A DNA stretch of 64,000 nt, from NCBI RefSeq assembly GCF_002706375.1, contig NZ_CP017706.1, forward strand, positions 1,612,001 to 1,676,000, read 5' to 3'. The notes beneath the pieces were generated by a model. The model saw only the letters and a program-made list of their open reading frames with translations. It was not told the origin of the DNA and made no database searches. Each line of letters starts with the position of its first letter. The first letter of the stretch is position 1. The DNA is from Lactobacillus amylovorus DSM 20531. Its GTDB lineage: Bacteria; Bacillota; Bacilli; Lactobacillales; Lactobacillaceae. Shown here piece by piece: positions 40,945-49,088 of this stretch. The translations under genes were made by a program, and so were the position numbers.

Positions 40945-41024
40945 ATTATACACTAATTGGTCTAATTAATAAAACTACAGTATTAGGGTATTGTCTTGAA
41001 TTAATTAATATTGGTCTAGTCTAT
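40945..41024 (-). promoter_or_regulatory. PTS operon promoter with two GntR-like half-palindromes
   Basis: A minus-strand -10 TATAAT lies at 40945-40950 with a poor -35. Two copies of ATTGGTCTA occur on the + strand, at 40956-40964 and 41010-41018; the second extends to the imperfect palindrome ATTGGTCTAGTCTAT. This resembles operators of GntR/HutC regulators (ATTGGTATAGACCAAT type). One overlaps the promoter spacer and the other lies 50 bases upstream. I saw no sigma-54 (GG-N10-GC) promoter. Confidence 0.45.
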
Positions 41025-41220
41025 TTTTATGTAAGTGATTACATTGTTGGTAGAATGGGAAAGTTGTGAAACAATAAAAAATCCTTAATCGTTTTTGATT
41101 AGGGAGTGAGTTAATCGTAGATTTGTTTAATTTATGTCTTGATGGCAAAATCGTCTTTTTTCTTTCTCCGGAAAATAGATGCTAAAATAATTAAAAAGTT
41201 ATCTAACAGAGGAAAACATC

Positions 41221-42057
41221 ATGGGAAAATTCGTCACATTAAACAATGGAGTAAAAATGCCACGCCTTGGCTTCGGAGTCTACCAAATCGATGATCTTGC
41301 ACAAGCGCAACAAGTCGTCGAGGATGGTTTAGAAGTCGGCTATCGTTTGATTGATACCGCGCAAATTTATGGCAATGAACAAGCTGTCGGGGATGCAATC
41401 AAGCATAGTAACGTCCCACGTGAAGACATCTTCGTCACTTCAAAAATCTGGGTCGATGATTACGGCTATGACAATACTATCAAGGCCTTCGATGATTCAA
41501 TGAAGAAGTTGCAACTGGATTACATCGATCTTTACTTGATCCACAAGCCATACAATGATTATTATGGCACCTGGCGCGCAATGGAGCGTTTATACAAAGA
41601 AGGCCGCATCCGCGCGATCGGCGTCAGCAGCTTTTGGAATGAACGACTTGCCGATTTGATCACTTTCAATAATGTGAAGCCAGCAGTGAACCAGATTGAA
41701 ACCAACGTCTGGAATCAAGAGTGGAAGTCACAAAAGTACATGGAAAAAGAGGGCGTACAGCCTGAAGCTTGGGCGCCATTTGCGGAAGGTGCCAACCATA
41801 TTTTTACTAATCCAGTTCTAGAAGAAATTGCTGCAAAGCATCATAAGACTACCGCTCAGGTAATGCTCAGATGGTTCCTGCAAAGAAACTATGTGGTAAT
41901 TCCTAAGTCAGTTCATAAGAAGAGATTGGCAGAAAACTTTGATGTCTTCGATTTTGAATTAGATGCTGACGATATGGAAAAGATCAGGACTTTGGATCAA
42001 GGTCACAGCATTTTAGAGGATGAGATGGATCCGGAAATTGCGGAAAGTTTTAGATAG
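41221..42057 (+). CDS. Aldo/keto reductase (AKR5-like)
   Basis: 278 aa, (beta/alpha)8 barrel. Starts LNNGVKMPRLGFGVYQI; the catalytic tetrad is visible as D in YRLIDTAQIYGNE (D44, Y49), K in VTSKIWVDD and H in YLIHKPYND. The C-terminal IPKSVHKKRLAENFDVFDF binds NADPH. Reduces aldehydes or ketones such as methylglyoxal or 2,5-diketogluconate; substrate not determinable. Single gene with terminator. Confidence 0.92.
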   Translation: MGKFVTLNNGVKMPRLGFGVYQIDDLAQAQQVVEDGLEVGYRLIDTAQIYGNEQAVGDAIKHSNVPREDIFVTSKIWVDDYGYDNTIKAFDDSMKKLQLDYIDLYLIHKPYNDYYGTWRAMERLYKEGRIRAIGVSSFWNERLADLITFNNVKPAVNQIETNVWNQEWKSQKYMEKEGVQPEAWAPFAEGANHIFTNPVLEEIAAKHHKTTAQVMLRWFLQRNYVVIPKSVHKKRLAENFDVFDFELDADDMEKIRTLDQGHSILEDEMDPEIAESFR

Positions 42058-42065
42058 AAGACTAT

Positions 42066-42102
42066 AAAAACAGGAGTCCAAATTTAGGACTCCTGTTTTT
42101 TG
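42066..42102 (+). terminator. Terminator after the aldo/keto reductase
   Basis: AAAAACAGGAGTCC and GGACTCCTGTTTTTT form a perfect stem. Confidence 0.88.
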
Positions 42103-42124
42103 GTTATTCAGTTAGTTTATATAT

Positions 42125-43459
42125 CTATTGGTAAATCTTACCGTCTTGCTTTTGCTTTGCCTTGTTCTTTTCTTCAAGTGTCTTTTCACTGGCGGCCTTC
42201 TTAGGTAATAACCAGTTCAAAAGCATACCGATGATAGTTGAAAGAGCAACTGAAGTTAATTGGAAGTTACCGAGTTGGAGGTAGGCACCACCGATACCGA
42301 TAACCAAGATAACTGAGGCAATCAACATGTTACGCTTTTCGCCAAAGTCGATTTGGTTATCAACTAAAATCTTCAAACCATTTGAAGCGATAGTACCAAA
42401 GAGCAAGAATGAAATACCACCAATAACTGGCATTGGAATTGATTCAATCAATGCTGCGAGTTTACCTACAAAACTAAAGATGATCGCACAAACTGCGGCA
42501 CCTGCAAGTACCCATACTGAGTGAACCTTAGTCATGGCAAGAACACCAATGTTTTCACCATATGAGGTTGTAGGAGGACCACCGATGAAACCGGCGATAA
42601 TCGTTGAAATACCGTCACCCATCATAGTTCTATGAAGACCAGGATTCTTGAAGAAGTTACGCTTAGTCAATGAGTTAAGCACCATAATGTGGCCCATGTG
42701 TTCAGTCATCGTAACGAAGGCAATTGGCGCCATAGCGAGGATGGCTGCTGGGTACCATTTGAAGTGGTAGCTGATACCCATTACGTCAAGGGCTGGAATT
42801 GAGAACCAGGCTGCTTTTTCAACACCTGAGAAATCAACAATGCCCAAGAAGCAGGATAAAACGTAGCCACAGATAATCCCAAGCATGATGGAAACCAAAC
42901 TAGTGAAGCCCTTGAAGCACATTTGGAAGATCAAAGTCATTACCAAAGTGAAGATGGCAACACCGAAGTAAGTTAAGTCATACTTTTGGTGGTTCATCAT
43001 AGCGTCGTTTGCGGCAGTAGTAGCAAGTGACAAACCAATAACGATAATGATTGGTCCAACCACGATTGGTGGCAAAACCTTGTTAACCCAACCAGAACCA
43101 ACCTTGGCAATGATCAAAGCCACGATTACGTAAACTAAACCAGAAGCAATCGCACCTTGAGCAACTGCAGGATAGCCGTCAGTCTTCATTAATGCTTGCA
43201 TAGTAGCAACGAAGGCAAAACTTGAACCTAAGTATGCTGGGATCTTGAAGTGGGTCAAGATCATGTGGACCAAAGTACCGACACCTGATGAAAGGAGGGC
43301 GATACTTGGGTTGATTCCGATTAAGATTGGAACCAAAACGGTAGAACCGAACATGGCAAACATATGCTGCAAGGAGAGCAGGATACCTTGACCAAGTTCA
43401 GGCTTTTCGTAGACGTCTAAAATCGCGTCCGGGTTTCTAAACTTTTCTTTTTCACTCAT
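42125..43459 (-). CDS. pyrP: Uracil permease (nucleobase:cation symporter-2)
   Basis: 444 aa, 14 short membrane spans typical of the NAT/NCS2 fold. Features: LSLQHMFAMFGSTVLVP near residue 27, the central GGPPTTSYGENIGVLAMTKV (substrate/proton site) near residue 290, and a lysine-rich tail. Imports uracil with protons. Ten bases behind pyrR and under the same PyrR-controlled attenuator, so import is shut off when UMP is plentiful. Confidence 0.95.
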   Translation of the reverse strand: MSEKEKFRNPDAILDVYEKPELGQGILLSLQHMFAMFGSTVLVPILIGINPSIALLSSGVGTLVHMILTHFKIPAYLGSSFAFVATMQALMKTDGYPAVAQGAIASGLVYVIVALIIAKVGSGWVNKVLPPIVVGPIIIVIGLSLATTAANDAMMNHQKYDLTYFGVAIFTLVMTLIFQMCFKGFTSLVSIMLGIICGYVLSCFLGIVDFSGVEKAAWFSIPALDVMGISYHFKWYPAAILAMAPIAFVTMTEHMGHIMVLNSLTKRNFFKNPGLHRTMMGDGISTIIAGFIGGPPTTSYGENIGVLAMTKVHSVWVLAGAAVCAIIFSFVGKLAALIESIPMPVIGGISFLLFGTIASNGLKILVDNQIDFGEKRNMLIASVILVIGIGGAYLQLGNFQLTSVALSTIIGMLLNWLLPKKAASEKTLEEKNKAKQKQDGKIYQ

Positions 43460-43469
43460 TCAAATACTC

Positions 43470-44000
43470 CTATTTGTTCATGATATCAATGCCGTCTTTG
43501 TCATCGACTTCAGTCATTGATACCTTAACTTCTTCATCCATTGCGGTAGGGATGTTCTTACCGATAAAATCAGGACGAATTGGCAATTCACGGTGACCAC
43601 GGTCGATTAAAACGGCCAAGTTGATTTTAGCTGGACGACCTTGATCCATGATTGCGTCAAGCGCAGCTCTGATTGTTCTACCAGTGAACAAAACATCGTC
43701 GACTAAAACAACGTTCTTGTCAGTGATATCAAAGTCAAGTTGTTGACCATGAATCATCTTTTCCTTTTCACTTTCTGGCAGGTCATCACGATATTGAGAA
43801 ACATCGATTGCTCCAACAGGAACATCAACGTCTTCAAGATTCTTAAGGTTCTTAGCAATTCTTTGAGCTAAGTAAAGGCCACGAGTCTTGATTCCGATTA
43901 AAACTAAGTTTTCAGTACCCTTGTTGCGTTCGATAATTTCGTAGGTCATTCGCATTAAGGCACGCTTCATACTGATTGCATCAACAATTTCTTTTGCCAT
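43470..44000 (-). CDS. pyrR: Bifunctional PyrR: pyrimidine attenuation regulator / uracil phosphoribosyltransferase
   Basis: 176 aa from ATG 44000 ([20 protein letters not shown]); the frame runs upstream through the attenuator but that part is not coding. The PRPP-binding motif [18 protein letters not shown] lies near residues 92-109. Binds an RNA hairpin in the pyr leader when UMP is high and promotes termination; also converts uracil and PRPP to UMP weakly. Here it controls its own operon with the permease, apart from the biosynthetic genes. Confidence 0.96.
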   Translation of the reverse strand: MAKEIVDAISMKRALMRMTYEIIERNKGTENLVLIGIKTRGLYLAQRIAKNLKNLEDVDVPVGAIDVSQYRDDLPESEKEKMIHGQQLDFDITDKNVVLVDDVLFTGRTIRAALDAIMDQGRPAKINLAVLIDRGHRELPIRPDFIGKNIPTAMDEEVKVSMTEVDDKDGIDIMNK

Positions 44001-44028
44001 ATATTTTTCCTTTCTCGGATGACCAAAA

Positions 44029-44150
44029 GAAAAAGACCACCAAGGACACTGAGTCCAAGATGGTCTTTCTGTTTCTGCTAGCACAAAAAAGACTAGCTCA
44101 CGCAGATTTCCTTCTTAGTCTCACAGGACTAACTTTAAAGGTCATCACTA
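44029..44150 (-). promoter_or_regulatory. PyrR-binding attenuator leader
   Basis: On the minus strand AGTCCTGTGAGACT (44117-44130) matches the PyrR-binding loop consensus (ARUCC-GNGAG-YU). It is followed by a terminator, AAAGACCA...TGGTCTTTTT with GGAC/GTCC inside (44031-44067). Binding of PyrR-UMP would free the terminator and stop expression of pyrR-pyrP. Confidence 0.9.
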
Positions 44151-44162
44151 TATTTTTCTTAT

Positions 44163-44191
44163 ATTAAACTAGCAAAAACGGATATTGTCAA
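44163..44191 (-). promoter_or_regulatory. Promoter of the pyrR-pyrP operon
   Basis: On the minus strand -35 TTGACA (44186-44191), 17 bases, -10 TTTAAT (44163-44168), directly upstream of the attenuator. Confidence 0.7.
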
Positions 44192-44198
44192 GCAGATT

Positions 44199-44990
44199 CT
44201 AAAGAATGTTCTTTTCGATGTAGTTCAAAACGCCTTCGTCATCGTTGGTGTCAGTCACGTGGTTGGCCACTTCAAGAAGGGCTGGAACGGCGTTCTTCAT
44301 TGCAACGCCATCGCCGACTTCACGCAACATTTCCAAATCGTTGCCGCCATCACCGAAGGCACACATTTCGCTCAACTTAATACCCAAAATATCGCCGAGT
44401 TCCTTTAAGCCGTTGGCCTTGTGGATACCTGGTTGAATAATATCGATGTCGCCGTGACCGCTGCTTGTAACGTCGCTATATTGGTTCAAATTATCTTTGA
44501 ATAGTTGAACGAAATAATCAGTTTTTTCATCAGGACATTCGATAGCAAACTTCAAAATCTTATCGTGAATATCACTGAAGCTCTTAACTTTTTCTAGGTG
44601 GTGGTAGTAGTGGCTAGAAGTCTTGAAGTATCGTTCTGGCAAAATGTCTAAGCCGTAAGCTGCTTGTTCACCACAGACCAAGAAGTTAAGGTTAGGCAAT
44701 TGATCAAACAAGAATTTTTCGATTGCCTTAACTGCTTCAGTAGGGTAAGAGTGTACCGCATAAACTTTTTCTGGATTACGGATGAGTGCGCCATTTTCAG
44801 CGACATAGTCGATATCATCGTAATCGGTGAAGAAATCCTTGAGTTGATAATATTGGTTGCCGCTAGCTACGACGAAGTGAATGCCTTTTTCATCGAGCTT
44901 AGAATGAATTTCCTTGAATCTAGCTTCGTTGTATTTGCTTTGTGAATTTAAAAAAGTTCCGTCCATGTCGACAGCGATTAATTTGATCAT
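44199..44990 (-). CDS. Cof-type HAD-superfamily phosphatase
   Basis: 263 aa. HAD motifs: nucleophile AVDMDGTFLNSQ (D8, D10), VASGN near residue 41 (motif II), lysine in the HKANGLKEL segment near residue 196 (motif III) and AFGDGGNDLEML near 214 (motif IV). The C2-type cap domain between motifs II and III marks the Cof/YidA group, which hydrolyses sugar phosphates and related small molecules. Substrate not determinable. Divergent from a DHA2 transporter with a cre site between them. Confidence 0.92.
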   Translation of the reverse strand: MIKLIAVDMDGTFLNSQSKYNEARFKEIHSKLDEKGIHFVVASGNQYYQLKDFFTDYDDIDYVAENGALIRNPEKVYAVHSYPTEAVKAIEKFLFDQLPNLNFLVCGEQAAYGLDILPERYFKTSSHYYHHLEKVKSFSDIHDKILKFAIECPDEKTDYFVQLFKDNLNQYSDVTSSGHGDIDIIQPGIHKANGLKELGDILGIKLSEMCAFGDGGNDLEMLREVGDGVAMKNAVPALLEVANHVTDTNDDEGVLNYIEKNIL

Positions 44991-45028
44991 AAAAATTGCT
45001 CCCTTTGAAATGATATTTTTATTTTATC

Positions 45029-45044
45029 ATGAAAGCGCTTACCA
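45029..45044. promoter_or_regulatory. Putative catabolite-responsive element (cre)
   Basis: ATGAAAGCGCTTACCA fits the CcpA consensus TGWAANCGNTNWCA with a single end mismatch. It lies between the HAD gene and the second DHA2 transporter, just before a TTGACA -35-like hexamer at 45047, and could control either. Confidence 0.6.
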
Positions 45045-45116
45045 TTTTGACAATTATGGAAGATATCCTGCATACTATTTTTAGTTGAAAGTTTTTAAGT
45101 AAAAGGGTGAGATTGA

Positions 45117-46586
45117 ATGAATAAAAAGCAAATTTCAATGGTAACTTGGTCCTTGCTTTTAGCAAATATTATGTCAGGACTGGACGCTACCATTATTAAT
45201 ACTGCAATTCCGGCGATTGTTTCTGACTTGCACGGAATTCAATATATGGGCTGGATCGTTGCCTGCTTCTTGCTGGGGATGTCCGTTTCAGTACCAATTT
45301 GGAGCAAATTAGGTGAAAGAATGGGCAATAAATTTGCTTTTGAACTTTCACTTGTCCTCTTTATTGTAGGGTCGCTGCTTGAAGGGGTAGCGCCAAACAT
45401 TTACTTCTTCTTAATTGCCCGGATCTTGATGGGCGTTGGTGCCGGCGGGATGGGTTCACTACCTTATGTCATCGTTGGGTATATTTATCCAAATATTAAA
45501 AGAAGAACAGTCATTTTGAGCTACATTGCGGCCAGCTTCAGTGCGGCATGTATTGCGGGACCGCTTGTTGGTGGCTGGATCGTTGATGCCCTTTCTTGGC
45601 ACTGGGTCTTCTACATCAATGTCCCATTAGGACTGATTTCTATTATTTTGAGTTTTGTCTTTTATCGCGATGTGCACAAGGCTAAGGAAAAAGTACACTT
45701 TGACAAAATGGGTGCCTTCACTTTGATCGCTGGCTTGTCCTGCTTTTTAGTTGGAATTCAGATGCTGGGTTTAGCTAGTGGTATCATGGTTGCAGCTTTC
45801 GTCATTATCGGAATTGCCTTACTTGTTGCCTTTATCTTTGTGGAAAAGAAGGCAGATAGTCCTGTTGTACCGTTGAGTGTTTTTATGAATAAAGCGTTGG
45901 TGGGCGACTTTATCCTGTTTGCCCTAGCATGGGGTGCTTATATTTCAGTTAACACTTATTTGCCAATGTGGTCGCAGGCCATTTTAGGGACCTCCGCTTT
46001 AATCGGTGGGATAACCTTGATCCCTAACTCCATTTTGGATATTGCCGGTTCACAAAGCGCGCCATATTTCTTGCGTCACTTTAGCAATTATCGTTTGCTC
46101 ATTATCGATTTTACTTTGATCGTCATTACCGTTTTAGGCTTGATCTTGGTGCCAATGAACACGCCATATCAAATCTTGATGATCATTGCAGCTTTATCTG
46201 GTTTAGGTGTAGGTTCGATCTTTGTTATTTTGCAGATCAAGGTGCAGATTGACGCCAGTGAAAAAGATATGGCACCGGCTACGTCACTGAGTTTCTTGAT
46301 TCGAATTCTTGCTCAAACTGTGATGGCTGCCATTTATGGGGTCATCATGAACTTGGCTTTGGCTCGAGGAATCGCCGGCCATCGCGGCATTACGATGACC
46401 ATGATGAACAAGTTGAGTGATGCGGAATCGGCTAAGAGTTTGCCAACTGCATTATTGCCAATCATGAGAAGAATTTTCCATTCAGGAATTATCGAAATTA
46501 TGTATGTGGCACTGTTTTTAATGATTTGTGCGTACGTAGTTAACTTTATTTATAACAGACATGAAGCCAAAAAAGCGGCAGAATAA
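45117..46586 (+). CDS. DHA2-type (14-TM) MFS drug/H+ antiporter, paralogue
   Basis: 489 aa, closely related along its whole length to the protein at 33255: shared start NKKQI-MVT, LDATIINTAIPAIV, GAGGMGSLPYVIVGY, GPLVGGWIVDALSWHWVF and a matching C-terminal NKLSDAESAKSLP. So one probably arose by duplication. The differences are spread out and the flanks differ, which speaks against a recent copy. Expected to export small hydrophobic compounds. A possible cre upstream suggests sugar-dependent expression. Confidence 0.9.
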   Translation: MNKKQISMVTWSLLLANIMSGLDATIINTAIPAIVSDLHGIQYMGWIVACFLLGMSVSVPIWSKLGERMGNKFAFELSLVLFIVGSLLEGVAPNIYFFLIARILMGVGAGGMGSLPYVIVGYIYPNIKRRTVILSYIAASFSAACIAGPLVGGWIVDALSWHWVFYINVPLGLISIILSFVFYRDVHKAKEKVHFDKMGAFTLIAGLSCFLVGIQMLGLASGIMVAAFVIIGIALLVAFIFVEKKADSPVVPLSVFMNKALVGDFILFALAWGAYISVNTYLPMWSQAILGTSALIGGITLIPNSILDIAGSQSAPYFLRHFSNYRLLIIDFTLIVITVLGLILVPMNTPYQILMIIAALSGLGVGSIFVILQIKVQIDASEKDMAPATSLSFLIRILAQTVMAAIYGVIMNLALARGIAGHRGITMTMMNKLSDAESAKSLPTALLPIMRRIFHSGIIEIMYVALFLMICAYVVNFIYNRHEAKKAAE

Positions 46587-46619
46587 AAAGCTTGAGATTT
46601 TTCTCAAGCTTTTATTTTT
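46585..46619. terminator. Bidirectional terminator between converging MFS genes
   Basis: AAAAGCTTGAGA and TCTCAAGCTTTT around TTTT, with T on the + side and A/T on the other. Confidence 0.82.
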
Positions 46620-47817
46620 ACTGTAAATTGCGAATGACGTTGATTCTGAACAAAAGTAGATTGATTAATACGATCACCGTAGTGACGATGAAGACCATGC
46701 TATAGTTGAACATCCCTGATACGAATGAACCAAGTAGCGGTCCTACGATGTTGCCGATGTACATAGCCGACTGGTTCCATGAAAAGATACGGCCAGTAAC
46801 GGCGGCAGGTGAGTTTTTGGTTAACATCGTTTGTACTTGTGGGAATAAACAAGCGTCAGAAAAACCAACTAAGAAGCGCAAAATTCCTAATTCAACTGTG
46901 TTTCGTACAAAAGCGGTCAGGAAGAAGAAAATTGATGCCGCAATAAAACCAGCCACGATGATTTTGTGAGTACCGATTTTATCACCGAGTGCACCGAAGC
47001 GGGAGGCCACTAGGAAAGTAGCAATCCCAGGAAGGGCGGCGATAACACCAGAGATGAAGACAACGTTGCCATGGCCGTTAAGTAATTGGCGGACATATAG
47101 TGAAACGATTGGGTTAATGGAGTTATTAGCTGCTTGAATAATTAAGGTGGTTAATAGCAAACCAAAGATCAGATGAGGCGAACGAAGCGACTTAATTACG
47201 CCGCTGGCCTTGTCCAATTTTTTCGCGGTAACTGGCTTAAAGTCGTCTTCATGAATGAAGAATAGAACTAAGATTGAGCATAATAAGAGCAAGCCACCAG
47301 TGATCATAAAGGTAATGCGGTATGAAAAAATTGATGTTAAAGCACCACCAACAAGTGGTCCCAGCAAGGTACCGGCAGTGGTCGCTGAAGCAATCGTTCC
47401 TAGAGCTTGTCCAGAATTTGTCTTCGGCGTTTCGGTGGCAACTAAGGCATTAGAGTTAGAAATAAAGCCGGCAAATACACCTTGTAGCATTCTAAGCAAA
47501 AGCAATTGCCAAACATTTTGGACTAACCCCATGCAGGCGATAACGACGGACATCCCGATTCCGGCCCGCAAAATCATTGGTTTACGTCCTTTTTTATCAG
47601 CTAATTTGCCCCACCAAGGAGAAACAACCGCTGAAACGATGAACGTACCAGAATAAACGATCCCGGACCAGAAGTTAAGTTGTTGGTGAGAGAAGTTGCC
47701 TAACGTGTTAATGTATAACGACAAGAAAGGCATAATTTCTGAAAATGCGATCCCTGCAATGAAGACCGCGATCGATAAGACGAATAGATTTTTCTTCCAA
47801 ATAGGTTTTTCTTTCAC
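46618..47817 (-). CDS. DHA1-type (12-TM) MFS multidrug efflux protein
   Basis: 399 aa, 12 membrane helices. Motif A GKLADKKGRKPMILRAGIG near residues 70-88 and motif C-like GTLLGPLVGGALTSIFSYR near 150. The RIFSWNQSAMYIGNIVGPLLG segment is common in lactic acid bacterial drug exporters of this group. Proton-driven efflux; substrate unknown. Confidence 0.9.
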   Translation of the reverse strand: MKEKPIWKKNLFVLSIAVFIAGIAFSEIMPFLSLYINTLGNFSHQQLNFWSGIVYSGTFIVSAVVSPWWGKLADKKGRKPMILRAGIGMSVVIACMGLVQNVWQLLLLRMLQGVFAGFISNSNALVATETPKTNSGQALGTIASATTAGTLLGPLVGGALTSIFSYRITFMITGGLLLLCSILVLFFIHEDDFKPVTAKKLDKASGVIKSLRSPHLIFGLLLTTLIIQAANNSINPIVSLYVRQLLNGHGNVVFISGVIAALPGIATFLVASRFGALGDKIGTHKIIVAGFIAASIFFFLTAFVRNTVELGILRFLVGFSDACLFPQVQTMLTKNSPAAVTGRIFSWNQSAMYIGNIVGPLLGSFVSGMFNYSMVFIVTTVIVLINLLLFRINVIRNLQ

Positions 47818-47908
47818 GATGCAAACCCTCCTAATTTTAGTTTAGCAAAAAATAAAGATAAAGAACTATGATAGAATTTGATGTAAGGACTTACAGAAGG
47901 AGAAAATT

Positions 47909-48991
47909 ATGGAAAAAGCACAAGAAATCGAGATGCTCAAAGAATTCTCAGATGCTAACGCTACATCTGGTTTTGAAGAAGAATTCGTTAAACTTTTTAC
48001 TAGCTATGCAGAAAAGACAGCCAATATTGAGACTGACGGGATGCTCAATGTTTATGCATCAAGGAAGGAAAACAAGGGCAACCGTCCTGTAATTCAACTT
48101 GATGCCCACTCAGATGCGGTTGGTTTCATCACCCAGGCCGTTCGTCCAAATGGTTTAATCAAGTTTGTTCCACTCGGCGGCTGGGTAAAATACAATATCC
48201 CTGCTTTGAAGGTTAAGGTTAGAAACCGCGATGGCGAATACATCCCTGGTGTTGTCGCAACTAAGCCACCACACTTTATGACTGCTGCTGAAAGAAACAA
48301 CGTGCCTGACGTTGCCGATATGTCAATTGATGTTGGTTCAAGCAGCCGTGAAGAAACAATTAAGGACTACAAGATCGACACAGGTTGTCCAATCTTTGTT
48401 GATGTAAAATGCGAATACCACGAAAAATCTGGTTTGTTCTTTGGTAAAGACTTCGACGACCGTTTTGGTGCCGGTGCGATGATTGACGTTTTGGACAACT
48501 TGAAGGGTGAAGAAACTAACTTTGATGTTGTCGCCGCTTTGTCTAGCCAAGAAGAAGTAGGTCTTCGCGGAGCTTACGTAACTGCTAGAAAAGTTAAGCC
48601 AGATCTATGTATTGTACTTGAAAGCTGTCCAGCAGATGACACCTTCACTCCTGATTGGCTTTCACAAACCGGTTTAAAGCGTGGACCAATGCTTCGCGAT
48701 ATGGATACTACTTTCTTGCCAAACCCTAAGTTTCAACAATATGCTTGTGACTTGGCTGACAAGATCAAAATTCCATACACTCGTTCAGTTAGAACTGGTG
48801 GTGGCCAAGACGGTGCCGCAATTTACTACGAAAATGGTGCACCAACGATCGTTATTGGTATTCCAGTTCGTTATGAACACTCACCATATTGCTTCAGTAG
48901 TTACAAGGACTTCAAGGCATCTGTTGATTTAGCTACTGCAATTATTCGTGATATTACCCAGGAAAAGTTAGACAGTTTCAAAAAGTTTTAA
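47909..48991 (+). CDS. M42-family metallo-aminopeptidase
   Basis: 360 aa. Dinuclear metal ligands: H in QLDAHSDAVGF near residue 67, D in FGKDFDDRFGAGA near 182, the catalytic and binding glutamates in SSQEEVGLRGA near 213, and the last His in RYEHSPYCFSSYKD near 320. M42 enzymes are cytosolic, tetrahedral aminopeptidases often called glutamyl aminopeptidase or endoglucanase M. Here it would finish peptides taken up during proteolysis. Single gene with AGAAGGAG ribosome site. Confidence 0.92.
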   Translation: MEKAQEIEMLKEFSDANATSGFEEEFVKLFTSYAEKTANIETDGMLNVYASRKENKGNRPVIQLDAHSDAVGFITQAVRPNGLIKFVPLGGWVKYNIPALKVKVRNRDGEYIPGVVATKPPHFMTAAERNNVPDVADMSIDVGSSSREETIKDYKIDTGCPIFVDVKCEYHEKSGLFFGKDFDDRFGAGAMIDVLDNLKGEETNFDVVAALSSQEEVGLRGAYVTARKVKPDLCIVLESCPADDTFTPDWLSQTGLKRGPMLRDMDTTFLPNPKFQQYACDLADKIKIPYTRSVRTGGGQDGAAIYYENGAPTIVIGIPVRYEHSPYCFSSYKDFKASVDLATAIIRDITQEKLDSFKKF

Positions 48992-49005
48992 TCTTAATAA
49001 AAATT

Positions 49006-49045
49006 AAAAAAGCAGGTTTTCTATTTATTAGAGCTTGCTTTTTTG
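49006..49045 (+). terminator. Terminator after the M42 peptidase
   Basis: AAAAAAGCAGG pairs with CTTGCTTTTTT (one wobble) around a 17-base loop. Confidence 0.72.
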
Positions 49046-49088
49046 CTATACTTAGACATTATTTTATATTAAAAGTGAGGTATAACGA

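Noticed and set aside
40921..41060. Sigma-54 promoter for the mannose PTS operon
   Set aside because: No GG-N10-GC (-24/-12) element was found; a sigma-70 -10 is present.
44001..44084. N-terminal extension of pyrR
   Set aside because: It covers the attenuator terminator; the ATG at 44000 matches the normal PyrR N-terminus.
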